A stretch of DNA of 38,806 nucleotides from positions 1-38,806 of the forward strand of contig JAZSQJ010000082.1 in assembly GCA_045537905.1 (NCBI GenBank), written 5' to 3'. The stretch's first letter is position 1; each line of letters starts with the position of its first letter. The stretch is from SIG636 sp045537905 (GTDB lineage Bacteria; Bacillota; Clostridia; Oscillospirales; CAG-382). The notes below the pieces were generated by a model that saw only the letters and a list, made by a program, of their open reading frames with translations, made no database searches and was not told the DNA's origin. This document shows positions 33,074 through 38,806 of the stretch, in pieces. Both the position numbers and the translations under genes were made by a program.

Positions 33074-34246
33074 TTAATTGGTAATATTTATCTCACCGGG
33101 TACGGCGTCATATAAGCCGCCGGGGGTTTTTACTATATATCCGTCCAGCTCCAGGGCTGTTGCCGCCAGCATTAGCTCTCTTAAAGAAAACCTGTTTGTT
33201 GCCTGTGCCGCCTTTGCCAAGGTCTCCGGTCCGTTCTTTTCCAGCTCGTCCAGCAGGAAATTGTACGCCAGCTCCTTTTCGCTGCTGCCTGTTCCCTTTT
33301 CCCCTTCAAACAAGTCCTGGTCCTTGCTGTTAAGAACCGGGAGGGGTGCGTCCGCCGCTATCTTATGCGGAAGAGCGTCCTCGTATTCACTAAGTAAATC
33401 CTCCACGCTCGTTATCAGCCTTGCACCTGCACGAAGCAAGGAGGCTGTACCTGCGTTTTCCTCAGTCAGAGGCATAGGCGGTACGCATATAGGCTTGCCC
33501 GCCTTTACTGCATGGGAGGCTGTTATCAAGGCACCGCTGTTAGCAGGGGCTTCCACTACCACAAGTATATCGGAAAGACCTGCAATTATGCGGTTACGCC
33601 TGGGAAAGGACTGCCTGCCCGTTTTACATCCCGGCCAATACTCGCTGATAACAAGGCCGTATTTATACATCTTATTGAAAAGTGCCGCGTTTTCTTTGGG
33701 ATACACCGTGTCGATAGAGTTGCCTATAACGCCTACGGTAAATCCGCCCGTGCTCATTGCCGCCCGCTGGCAAACGCTGTCTATACCCTTTGCCAGACCG
33801 CTTACCACTACGGCACCGCTGTCACCTATACCTCTTGCCAGATACTCGGCTGTTTTTTGTCCGTAGTCGCTTGCCTTACGGGTGCCTACCATACCTACGC
33901 AAAGGCTTTTGTCCGTATCTATCATTTTGCCCTTGCAATACAGCACCAAAGGTGGGTCCTTTATCTTCTTAAGCTTAAGGGGATAGTCCCCGTCCTCAAA
34001 GCAAAGTATTCTTACACCCAATGCCTTGCATTTTTTTAGTATCTCAAAAGCCCGGTTAAGCCGCTTGTCAAAGAGAGACTGTACCACGTGATCGGGTAAG
34101 TCCAGCTCGTCATAGCTGTCCGCCCCGTAGACGCTGTCGATATCGCCGTACCTACTTAGTATACGGAAAGGATACACACTGTCCGCACCGCAGGACAGGC
34201 TGAGCCAGATATACTTTTGCAGCTTTTGTTCACCCTTGTCTGACAT
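33074..34246 (-). CDS. dprA: DNA processing protein DprA
   Basis: DprA binds incoming single-stranded DNA and loads RecA during natural transformation; it is also widespread in non-competent bacteria. The 390-residue product has an N-terminal SAM-like region, the Rossmann core (VGTRKASDYG, VVSGLAKGIDS, GNSIDTVYPKEN, FPRRNRIIAGLSD, ANSGALITASHA) and a C-terminal winged-helix-like domain (about 320-385). The usual CGLD of the core reads NSID. GGAGG lies nine bases before the ATG, which directly follows the trmH stop. Confidence 0.96.
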   Translation of the reverse strand: MSDKGEQKLQKYIWLSLSCGADSVYPFRILSRYGDIDSVYGADSYDELDLPDHVVQSLFDKRLNRAFEILKKCKALGVRILCFEDGDYPLKLKKIKDPPLVLYCKGKMIDTDKSLCVGMVGTRKASDYGQKTAEYLARGIGDSGAVVVSGLAKGIDSVCQRAAMSTGGFTVGVIGNSIDTVYPKENAALFNKMYKYGLVISEYWPGCKTGRQSFPRRNRIIAGLSDILVVVEAPANSGALITASHAVKAGKPICVPPMPLTEENAGTASLLRAGARLITSVEDLLSEYEDALPHKIAADAPLPVLNSKDQDLFEGEKGTGSSEKELAYNFLLDELEKNGPETLAKAAQATNRFSLRELMLAATALELDGYIVKTPGGLYDAVPGEINITN

Positions 34247-35029
34247 CTAAGCCTTACCTCCACGAACAAGCTCCCACATCAGTATGGATGCGGCGGCAGA
34301 TGCATTTAAGCTTTCTGCATCCCCTGCCATAGGGATAGTAACCTTGCAGGTACAGGCCGCTGCCAGCTCCGCACTGATACCGTTACCCTCGTTACCTATA
34401 ACCATACAGTCGTTATCACGTATATCGATACTGCGGATATCCACCGCATCACCTGCAGGCATAGCGGCAAAAACTCTACTTCCCTTTTCGCGCACGTCCT
34501 TTACAAAAGCACAAAGGTCGTCACATACTATGATGTTGGCAAAGAACAAGCCGCCCATTGCCGCCCTCAGGGTCTTGGGGTTATATATATCCGCACAGTC
34601 CGAGGACAGCACGACGTTGTCTATACCAAAGGCACCTGCAGTACGGATAACCGTCCCCAGATTGCCCGCATCCCTTACGGACTCCAGTATAACGGTTTTA
34701 CCCTGTCGGTATTCACCCGTATGCTCAGGCATCTGACACACGGCAAGGATGCCCTGAGGCGCACTCTCTCCGCTGACGTGCATATACAAATCCCTTGGAA
34801 GCACGTACACCTCGCCACAGGAGGCACCGTCTATAATACCGCCGTACTTTTCCAGCACGTCCTCAGCTACAAAAAGCTGTACGGGAGAGGAGCCCGACCT
34901 TATATAATCAGAGACAAGCTTATGCCCTTCCAGCACAAAAAGACCGGAACGCTGCCTGTGCTTTTTATCGGCAAGCTTGCGTACGGTTTTAATCTTTTCG
35001 TTGTTACGGGAGCTGATAGGGCTATACAA
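34247..35029 (-). CDS. TrmH/SpoU family RNA 2'-O-methyltransferase
   Basis: The 260-residue product is a knotted SPOUT methyltransferase that adds methyl groups to RNA ribose. It has an N-terminal L30e-like RNA-binding domain (about 1-95, SGLFVLEGHKLVSDYI) and the SPOUT motifs SVRDAGNLGTVIRTAGAFG, VIGNEGNGIS and IPMAGDAESLNASAAASIL. The substrate (23S rRNA or tRNA) is not readable. The TTG at 35029 is chosen because AAGGAG is eight bases upstream; a longer reading of 25 residues would run through the promoter and encode a spurious hydrophobic stretch. It heads the long run and has a promoter with a palindrome. Confidence 0.93.
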   Translation of the reverse strand: MYSPISSRNNEKIKTVRKLADKKHRQRSGLFVLEGHKLVSDYIRSGSSPVQLFVAEDVLEKYGGIIDGASCGEVYVLPRDLYMHVSGESAPQGILAVCQMPEHTGEYRQGKTVILESVRDAGNLGTVIRTAGAFGIDNVVLSSDCADIYNPKTLRAAMGGLFFANIIVCDDLCAFVKDVREKGSRVFAAMPAGDAVDIRSIDIRDNDCMVIGNEGNGISAELAAACTCKVTIPMAGDAESLNASAAASILMWELVRGGKA

Positions 35030-35070
35030 AACTACATCTCCTTTATGGCAAAATGTGCCGTATAAAAAAA

Positions 35071-35102
35071 GTACTATTATACCTATTATAGTATAATAGT
35101 AC
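35071..35102. promoter_or_regulatory. Perfect palindrome overlapping the trmH -10 box
   Basis: GTACTATTATAC (35071-35082) is repeated in inverted form as GTATAATAGTAC (35091-35102) with an 8-base spacer. The right arm contains the -10 box of the promoter at 35093-35121, so bound protein would block transcription of the long trmH-to-mazG run. It could also form an RNA hairpin if transcription starts further upstream. Confidence 0.55.
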
Positions 35103-35121
35103 ATTTTTTACTGCTTGTCAA
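35093..35121 (-). promoter_or_regulatory. Promoter at the head of the trmH-dprA-topA run
   Basis: On the minus strand TTGACA (35116-35121) and TATTAT (35093-35098) are 17 bases apart, close to consensus. The -35 box overlaps the prmC stop codon (35118-35120). Confidence 0.75.
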
Positions 35122-35966
35122 TATTTTTCGCCTAAAACAACACGCTCAATACCGCCATAATCTTTGAACACCGCTACGGCGTATCCCATAACCCTCAGCA
35201 TTTCCGCTACCAGGGGTGCCTGGCCTATGCCTACCTCGAAGAGAATGCGGTGCTTTTCTTTCATAATTATATCGGCGTTTGCTATTATATAACGGTAGTA
35301 CTTTAATCCGTTTTCGCCACCGTCCAGCGCAGTCTCAGGCTCGTACTGCACCTGTATGTCCAAGCCCTGTATATCCGCCGTGGGGATATAGGGAGGATTG
35401 CACACCAAAAGGTCAAAGCCCTCTCCCCACTCCTCGTATATTGCGTTAAGGTCATCAGGGTCCAGCACGTCTCCGCGCTTTACCTTTATGTTTGGATACT
35501 TTTCCAGATTAGCCTCGGTATAGGGCAGTGCCTTCAGGGAAAGCTCCACTGCGGTGCCTCTTACGCCCTTAGCGTTTTCCGCTATCGCCATGGACACGCA
35601 GCCGCTGCCCGCACACAGCTCGATAAAGCTGCCGCCGTTTTTAAGCAGCTCTATTGCCACCTTGGCAAGTATCTCCGTATCGCTTCTGGGAATAAAGCAG
35701 CCTTGGCCAACCTTTACCTCCAGGCCGTAAAACCAGCAGCTGCCCATTACGTACTGGACGGGCATACCTGCACCCAGCTTGTTTATGGCGTCTGCCAACA
35801 GGTAGGGCAAGGCGTCGGGTGCCTCTGCATCAAGAATGGTCAGCAGCTTACCACGCTCCACGCCTGTGTAGTGGGCAAGCAAAATATCCGTAAGCGTAGC
35901 CGTTTCCTCACCGAAAACAGGCGTAAGTATTTCTCTTGTTTCGTCCCTGCATTCTCTAAAGGTCAT
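35118..35966 (-). CDS. prmC: Release factor glutamine methyltransferase PrmC
   Basis: PrmC methylates the GGQ glutamine of peptide release factors, raising termination efficiency. The 282-residue product has an N-terminal helical domain, then the SAM-binding motif IELCAGSGCVSMAIA (from 115) and the catalytic NPPYIP (from 190). Its start overlaps the yqhQ end by 4 bases. The usual partner prfA does not follow; a promoter for trmH begins at its stop codon. Confidence 0.95.
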   Translation of the reverse strand: MTFRECRDETREILTPVFGEETATLTDILLAHYTGVERGKLLTILDAEAPDALPYLLADAINKLGAGMPVQYVMGSCWFYGLEVKVGQGCFIPRSDTEILAKVAIELLKNGGSFIELCAGSGCVSMAIAENAKGVRGTAVELSLKALPYTEANLEKYPNIKVKRGDVLDPDDLNAIYEEWGEGFDLLVCNPPYIPTADIQGLDIQVQYEPETALDGGENGLKYYRYIIANADIIMKEKHRILFEVGIGQAPLVAEMLRVMGYAVAVFKDYGGIERVVLGEKY

Positions 35967-37000
35967 TTGTCTTCTCCGTCTTTTTCGATTTTGCCGTTTA
36001 TATCGTAGCCCTCCTCAAAGGGAACCTCAAAATCGGGAAACTCCTCTATAAGAGCGGTTTTAAGGGAAACTATTGCTACCTCTATTATGTCCTCGTCAGG
36101 CTCTCTGGTAGTGATACGCTGCATCCACAGACCGGGAGCGGACAGAATACGGGTAACGATATTATCGTGCTTGCCTGCAAAGAGTATAAACTCAAAGCTG
36201 ATACCCACAAGTACGGGCAGAATTAAAAACTTTGTTGCCATACGAAGGAGGGTGTTGTCACCAAAATCAACCGCAGAGTAAAGTATAGCCGTACCCAAAA
36301 TGGAGATGATAAGTACCACAAAGATAAAGGAGGTACCGCAACGGGGATGGAAACGCTTTTGCTTTTTTACGTTTTCCACCGTCAGGTCAAGACCGCTTTC
36401 GTAGCAGAAAATACTCTTATGCTCTGCCCCGTGATACTGATAGGTGCGGCGGATATCCTTAAGCAAGGAGGTAAGCCCTATGTATGCGATAAAAATGGCT
36501 ATTTTTATAACGCCCTCACACACGCTTCTTACTATATCGTTAAAGCCAAGCCAATCCTGCAAGGCACCCACGATTACCAGAGGGAGCCAGAAGAACAAAG
36601 CTATCGCAATGCCAAGACCTATAATAACGGCAATAAAGGAAATAATTGCCATAAGGGACTTGCCGAAAACCTTGGTAAGCCATTTTTCAAACCTACCGGG
36701 CTCGATATCCTCCTCAAGACCAAGCATCTCAGTAGACTCGGTAAGGGTAGAGAAGGACATTATAAGCATCTCAACAAAATTGATTACGCCGCGAAGGATG
36801 GGTATGTTAAGCCACTTATGTCTTTTTCTTATACTGGTGTAGTCCTTGGCGTGTACCACTATCTTACTGTCGCTGTAACGGCGAACCGCAAGAGCTATCC
36901 TCTTGGGCGACTTCATCATAACGCCCTCTATTACTGCTTGACCGCCTACCGTACCCAAACGGGAGGGACAAGAGGCACTTTGTTTTTCTTTTTTAGACAA
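35963..37000 (-). CDS. yqhQ: DUF1385 membrane protein (YqhQ family)
   Basis: YqhQ-type proteins are conserved membrane proteins of unknown function, often next to prmC and prfA. The 345-residue product carries the family start GGQAVIEGVMMKSP (about 19-32), RRTYQYHGAEHK, a CYESGLDLTVENVKK segment, RFHPRCGTSF and several membrane helices (about 115-150, 160-185, 220-245, 255-275). Conserved His and Cys residues hint at metal binding. The TTG start has AAAGGAG nine bases upstream. Confidence 0.92.
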   Translation of the reverse strand: MSKKEKQSASCPSRLGTVGGQAVIEGVMMKSPKRIALAVRRYSDSKIVVHAKDYTSIRKRHKWLNIPILRGVINFVEMLIMSFSTLTESTEMLGLEEDIEPGRFEKWLTKVFGKSLMAIISFIAVIIGLGIAIALFFWLPLVIVGALQDWLGFNDIVRSVCEGVIKIAIFIAYIGLTSLLKDIRRTYQYHGAEHKSIFCYESGLDLTVENVKKQKRFHPRCGTSFIFVVLIISILGTAILYSAVDFGDNTLLRMATKFLILPVLVGISFEFILFAGKHDNIVTRILSAPGLWMQRITTREPDEDIIEVAIVSLKTALIEEFPDFEVPFEEGYDINGKIEKDGEDK

Positions 37001-37026
37001 AATTACTCGCTCCTTTCAAATTGCAC

Positions 37027-37055
37027 TTGAAATAATACCGACTAAGTATTATAAT
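37027..37055 (+). promoter_or_regulatory. Promoter of the RNHCP operon
   Basis: TTGAAA (37027-37032) and TATAAT (37050-37055) are 17 bases apart. The -10 lies within the perfect palindrome GTATTATAATAC (37046-37057). The predicted transcript starts near 37062 and has a leader of about 67 bases. Confidence 0.65.
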
Positions 37056-37058
37056 ACC

Positions 37059-37086
37059 ATTATACTATATTATAAACTATCTGCAA
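37059..37086 (-). promoter_or_regulatory. Promoter of yqhQ
   Basis: On the minus strand TTGCAG (37081-37086) and TATAAT (37059-37064) are 16 bases apart. It faces and overlaps the plus-strand promoter at 37027-37055, so polymerase bound at one should exclude the other. Confidence 0.6.
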
Positions 37087-37128
37087 AAAAAATCAACCTT
37101 TTTTTGCATTTTACAAAAGGATTAATCT

Positions 37129-37461
37129 ATGACCAAAGTTTTTACCAAAAACGATAACGCTTTTATATGCAAGGCCTGCGGTAAGAGCGTGCCTCCTCTT
37201 GGGTATAGCTCCCGCAATCACTGCCCCTTTTGCCTTGCCTCCCTCCACGTGGACGTTAACCCCGGAGACAGGGCTTGTGAATGCGCAGGGATTATGTACC
37301 CCATCTCCGTTACTCCCCACCCTAAGCAGAGCTATATTATTAAGCATAAATGCTCTGTATGCGGTAAGGAGGGCAACAACCGCTGTGCCGCTGATGACGA
37401 CGTGGCTTTGCTTATCAAGTACACAAACCTTTATAATATTCCAAAGTTTAAGAAGGGGTGA
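37129..37461 (+). CDS. RNHCP domain protein
   Basis: The 110-residue product carries the namesake RNHCP motif (residues 29-33) of a small bacterial family of unknown role. Cysteines in CxxC pairs (Cys14/17, Cys32/35, Cys75/78) plus Cys50, Cys52 and Cys86 suggest two zinc sites. The N terminus is KVFTKNDNAFICKACGKSV. The ATG has AAAGGA seven bases upstream. The next gene follows after six bases, so the two form an operon driven from 37027-37055. Confidence 0.85.
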   Translation: MTKVFTKNDNAFICKACGKSVPPLGYSSRNHCPFCLASLHVDVNPGDRACECAGIMYPISVTPHPKQSYIIKHKCSVCGKEGNNRCAADDDVALLIKYTNLYNIPKFKKG

Positions 37462-37466
37462 GGATT

Positions 37467-38507
37467 ATGAAAAAGATTAAAGCTTTTTTTGAAAAAGGCA
37501 GCGGCGCCTTGTTTCTGGGCGTTATCTGCGCCAGTGTTGGCTCGGCTTTATTTATACCCTCGGCAGGGCTTGTAAGTACACTGCCCTTTGTGTTTTTGTT
37601 TTCCCTTATCCCTGCCCTTGTTTCCGAGAAAAGCTACCACCTTCCCCTTATGTTTTTTGCGGTAAGCTATTTCTTTTGCTTTGCCAAGGACGTGCCCTTG
37701 AGGTACACCGAGGTTATTGGGGGCTTTACCCTTTACGTAGCGGTTTTTGCCGCTGTTATCTCTGCCCTTGGCTGTGCTGCCGCCTACTTTATAAAGCTTG
37801 CACTTAAGAACAAGGGGAGCCGCACACTGAACGCCTTAGCAGCGGTTGTATTTGCCGTCCTTGGCGTTTTTGCTACCTGCTATATCAACGGTACACCTTG
37901 GGGACTGTCCGCCGCCAAGAACGAGATTTTTGACTTTGTGGAAAGGAATTACACCGAGAACGAGCTGGACATAGGCGGCGTATATTACGTTGCGGAACGG
38001 GATTATTACGCTTGTGACGCTAAAATCATAGGCAGTGAGGACAGAGGCAGCTTTGTTGCCAAGGATAAGGTTACCAGCACTCTCGACGCTCTGGCTATAC
38101 AAAGAGCAGGAGCGGAGAGGGCTGCAGAGATTGCCGCTTTGCTCCGTAACGCCTTCCCCGAGGACAGCTTTACCGTTAACCCGGATATGAGGAAGCCGGA
38201 GGGGATAAGGGTTTCCTTTGAAAACACGGACGAGCTTGAAGAGCTTCTTAGCTACTCCGTAACGATACACAGCGAGGAAACGGCAAAAACCTTTGTGGAT
38301 AAGACAGCTGCCTATGTTAACGTTATTAGCTCGTCAAAGCTGGACTGTGACAGGATTACCGTCACAGGAGGAGCCAAGCAAAAGCTTTACTACACGCTTA
38401 GTGTTGATACCACAGCTCCTATGGGGAACATCAGCAAGCTGCTTCGCATCTACAGCACTTGCCCACTGCCGCAAAGCTCTGTTATTAACGCTCATAATAG
38501 CTTTTAG
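37467..38507 (+). CDS. Hypothetical membrane protein
   Basis: I do not recognise this 346-residue product. The N-terminal third has about five hydrophobic segments (near residues 13-30, 35-52, 58-73, 82-107 and 121-140), followed by about 200 soluble residues, probably on the outer face, with short repeated charged stretches such as TENELDIGG and ENTDELEELL. The ATG at 37467 is chosen because AAGGGG lies eight bases upstream; a GTG three codons before overlaps the previous stop. It is co-transcribed with the RNHCP protein. A hairpin and the 75-bp repeat copy B follow. Confidence 0.75.
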   Translation: MKKIKAFFEKGSGALFLGVICASVGSALFIPSAGLVSTLPFVFLFSLIPALVSEKSYHLPLMFFAVSYFFCFAKDVPLRYTEVIGGFTLYVAVFAAVISALGCAAAYFIKLALKNKGSRTLNALAAVVFAVLGVFATCYINGTPWGLSAAKNEIFDFVERNYTENELDIGGVYYVAERDYYACDAKIIGSEDRGSFVAKDKVTSTLDALAIQRAGAERAAEIAALLRNAFPEDSFTVNPDMRKPEGIRVSFENTDELEELLSYSVTIHSEETAKTFVDKTAAYVNVISSSKLDCDRITVTGGAKQKLYYTLSVDTTAPMGNISKLLRIYSTCPLPQSSVINAHNSF

Positions 38508-38519
38508 AAGTACTAGGCT

Positions 38520-38553
38520 GGGGTTGTCTCAAATGAAAATTTGAGACAACCCC
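38520..38553. terminator. Perfect 15-bp hairpin after the RNHCP operon
   Basis: GGGGTTGTCTCAAAT (38520-38534) pairs perfectly with 38539-38553 around a GAAA loop. It lies 12 bases past the stop of the membrane-protein gene. No T-run follows on either strand, so it may act as an RNA-stabilising 3' end or a terminator helped by the repeat. It is directly followed by copy B. Confidence 0.6.
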
Positions 38554-38626
38554 TCAGACCGCTGACAAAGGCACAGAGCACGAAAAAGAATAAAATATAC
38601 TCATTCTAAAGTAGAAAATTCAGGGA
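38552..38626 (-). repeat. 75-bp interspersed repeat, copy B
   Basis: This is the inverted partner of copy A, identical at 70 of 75 positions. As at copy A, it stands beyond a hairpin after a gene end, in the same orientation relative to that gene. In copy A the distal 14 bases are paired with an extra inverted copy of themselves; here that arm is missing and an IS3-family end begins six bases later (38632). Confidence 0.85.
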
Positions 38627-38631
38627 AAATT

Positions 38632-38806
38632 TGAACTAGTCAATAGTTAGTAGACACAAAAAATAATATTTTTAAGCCGTCTGTTCAAGCCTGAATTGAC
38701 CAGGCGGTTTTCTTTTTAATTTACGCAAGGGTTTTATGTAATTAAAGTAGTAGACCGCTTCATGAATAACTTTATTCAAGTCATCACACTTCCAATATTG
38801 GAAGTG
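38632..38806 (-). mobile_element. IS3-family insertion sequence, right end (partial)
   Basis: A transposase 3' end runs off the window edge, followed by about 40 non-coding bases that end in a terminal sequence beginning TGAACTAGTCAATAGTTAG, read on the plus strand, with the TG start common at IS3-family ends. The other end and any target duplication are outside the window, so the family is assigned from the transposase tail. Confidence 0.65.
38672..38806 (-). CDS. IS3-family transposase, C-terminal fragment
   Basis: Forty-four codons and a TAA stop are visible; the rest lies beyond the window. The tail VYYFNYIKPLRKLKRKPPGQ matches the end of IS3-family OrfB integrases, where a YYN segment is followed by a basic stretch and the SPxQYR-like motif (here PPGQFRLEQ). 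These enzymes have an RNase H-like DDE core that copies and pastes the element. The visible part is intact, with no stop or frameshift. Confidence 0.75.
   Translation of the reverse strand, partial: HFQYWKCDDLNKVIHEAVYYFNYIKPLRKLKRKPPGQFRLEQTA

Noticed and set aside
35030..35104. Hydrophobic N-terminal extension of the TrmH-type protein, which might suggest a membrane segment
   Set aside because: It is translated from the promoter and palindrome region; the ribosome binding site lies eight bases before the TTG at 35029.
37081..37128. A riboswitch in the RNHCP leader
   Set aside because: The leader is short and A/T-rich, without stable stems or any known aptamer motif.
286..38553. The two hairpins next to the 75-bp repeats as copies of each other
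   Set aside because: The stems (AGGCTGGCTC and GGGGTTGTCTCAAAT) are different in sequence and length; only the 75-bp part is shared.
1..38806. CRISPR array, tRNA or rRNA genes, prophage, toxin-antitoxin or defence genes
   Set aside because: I found no direct-repeat array with spacers, no tRNA-like cloverleaf I could support, no rRNA and no matching protein families.

Overview
The window reads as chromosomal core DNA from an anaerobic, spore-forming Clostridia-type Firmicute, possibly an Oscillospiraceae/Ruminococcaceae relative (inference from gene content, not a database match). Supporting evidence: sporulation-linked genes (spoVG, yabP, yabQ, spoVB-like), anaerobe-type enzymes (rubrerythrin, [4Fe-4S] class I fumarase alpha subunit, radical-SAM HemZ), strong AGGAGG-type ribosome binding sites, frequent TTG starts and canonical TTGACA/TATAAT promoters. 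I see no rRNA, tRNA, CRISPR array, prophage or restriction system.

Layout. Positions 1-318 are non-coding: a run of stem-loops followed by a 75-bp repeat (copy A, 214-288). Positions 319-3686 carry two minus-strand genes, a trypsin-fold protein that has lost two triad residues and a membrane-anchored solute-binding-like protein with a long helical tail. Positions 3796-4987 carry a plus-strand acetyltransferase and rubrerythrin. Next come spoVG (minus) and, divergently, murC with an unknown coupled gene (plus), then a possible structured RNA and a bidirectional terminator (7294-7476).

From 37000 down to 7492 almost everything is co-directional on the minus strand. In transcription order: yqhQ-prmC; trmH-dprA-topA-plsX-rnc-radical SAM-smc-ftsY-rdgB-cdaA-cdaR-recJ-rel-dtd-hemZ-kinase-spoVB-mazG, packed with 1-8 nt overlaps or short gaps; then, from its own promoter, HU-rqcP-yabP-yabQ-divIC with a terminator; then fumarase alpha; then, from its own promoter, hpf plus a 58-residue membrane protein. 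The run joins tRNA/rRNA modification, DNA topology and segregation, protein targeting, RNA processing, lipid initiation, two second-messenger enzymes (c-di-AMP by CdaA, (p)ppGpp by Rel), nucleotide sanitation, spore-coat/cortex functions and division. Several customary neighbours are absent (acpP/fabD/fabG between plsX and rnc, glmM after cdaR, apt between recJ and rel, prfA after prmC, the fumarase beta subunit).

The right end (37027-38806) holds face-to-face overlapping promoters, an RNHCP zinc-binding protein with a co-transcribed membrane protein, a perfect hairpin, copy B of the 75-bp repeat in inverted orientation, and the 3' end of an IS3-family element cut by the window edge. The two 75-bp copies (70/75 identical), each beyond a non-homologous hairpin that follows a gene, are the most unusual structure. 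Nothing resembles a new defence or biosynthetic system; most of the window is conventional core genome.
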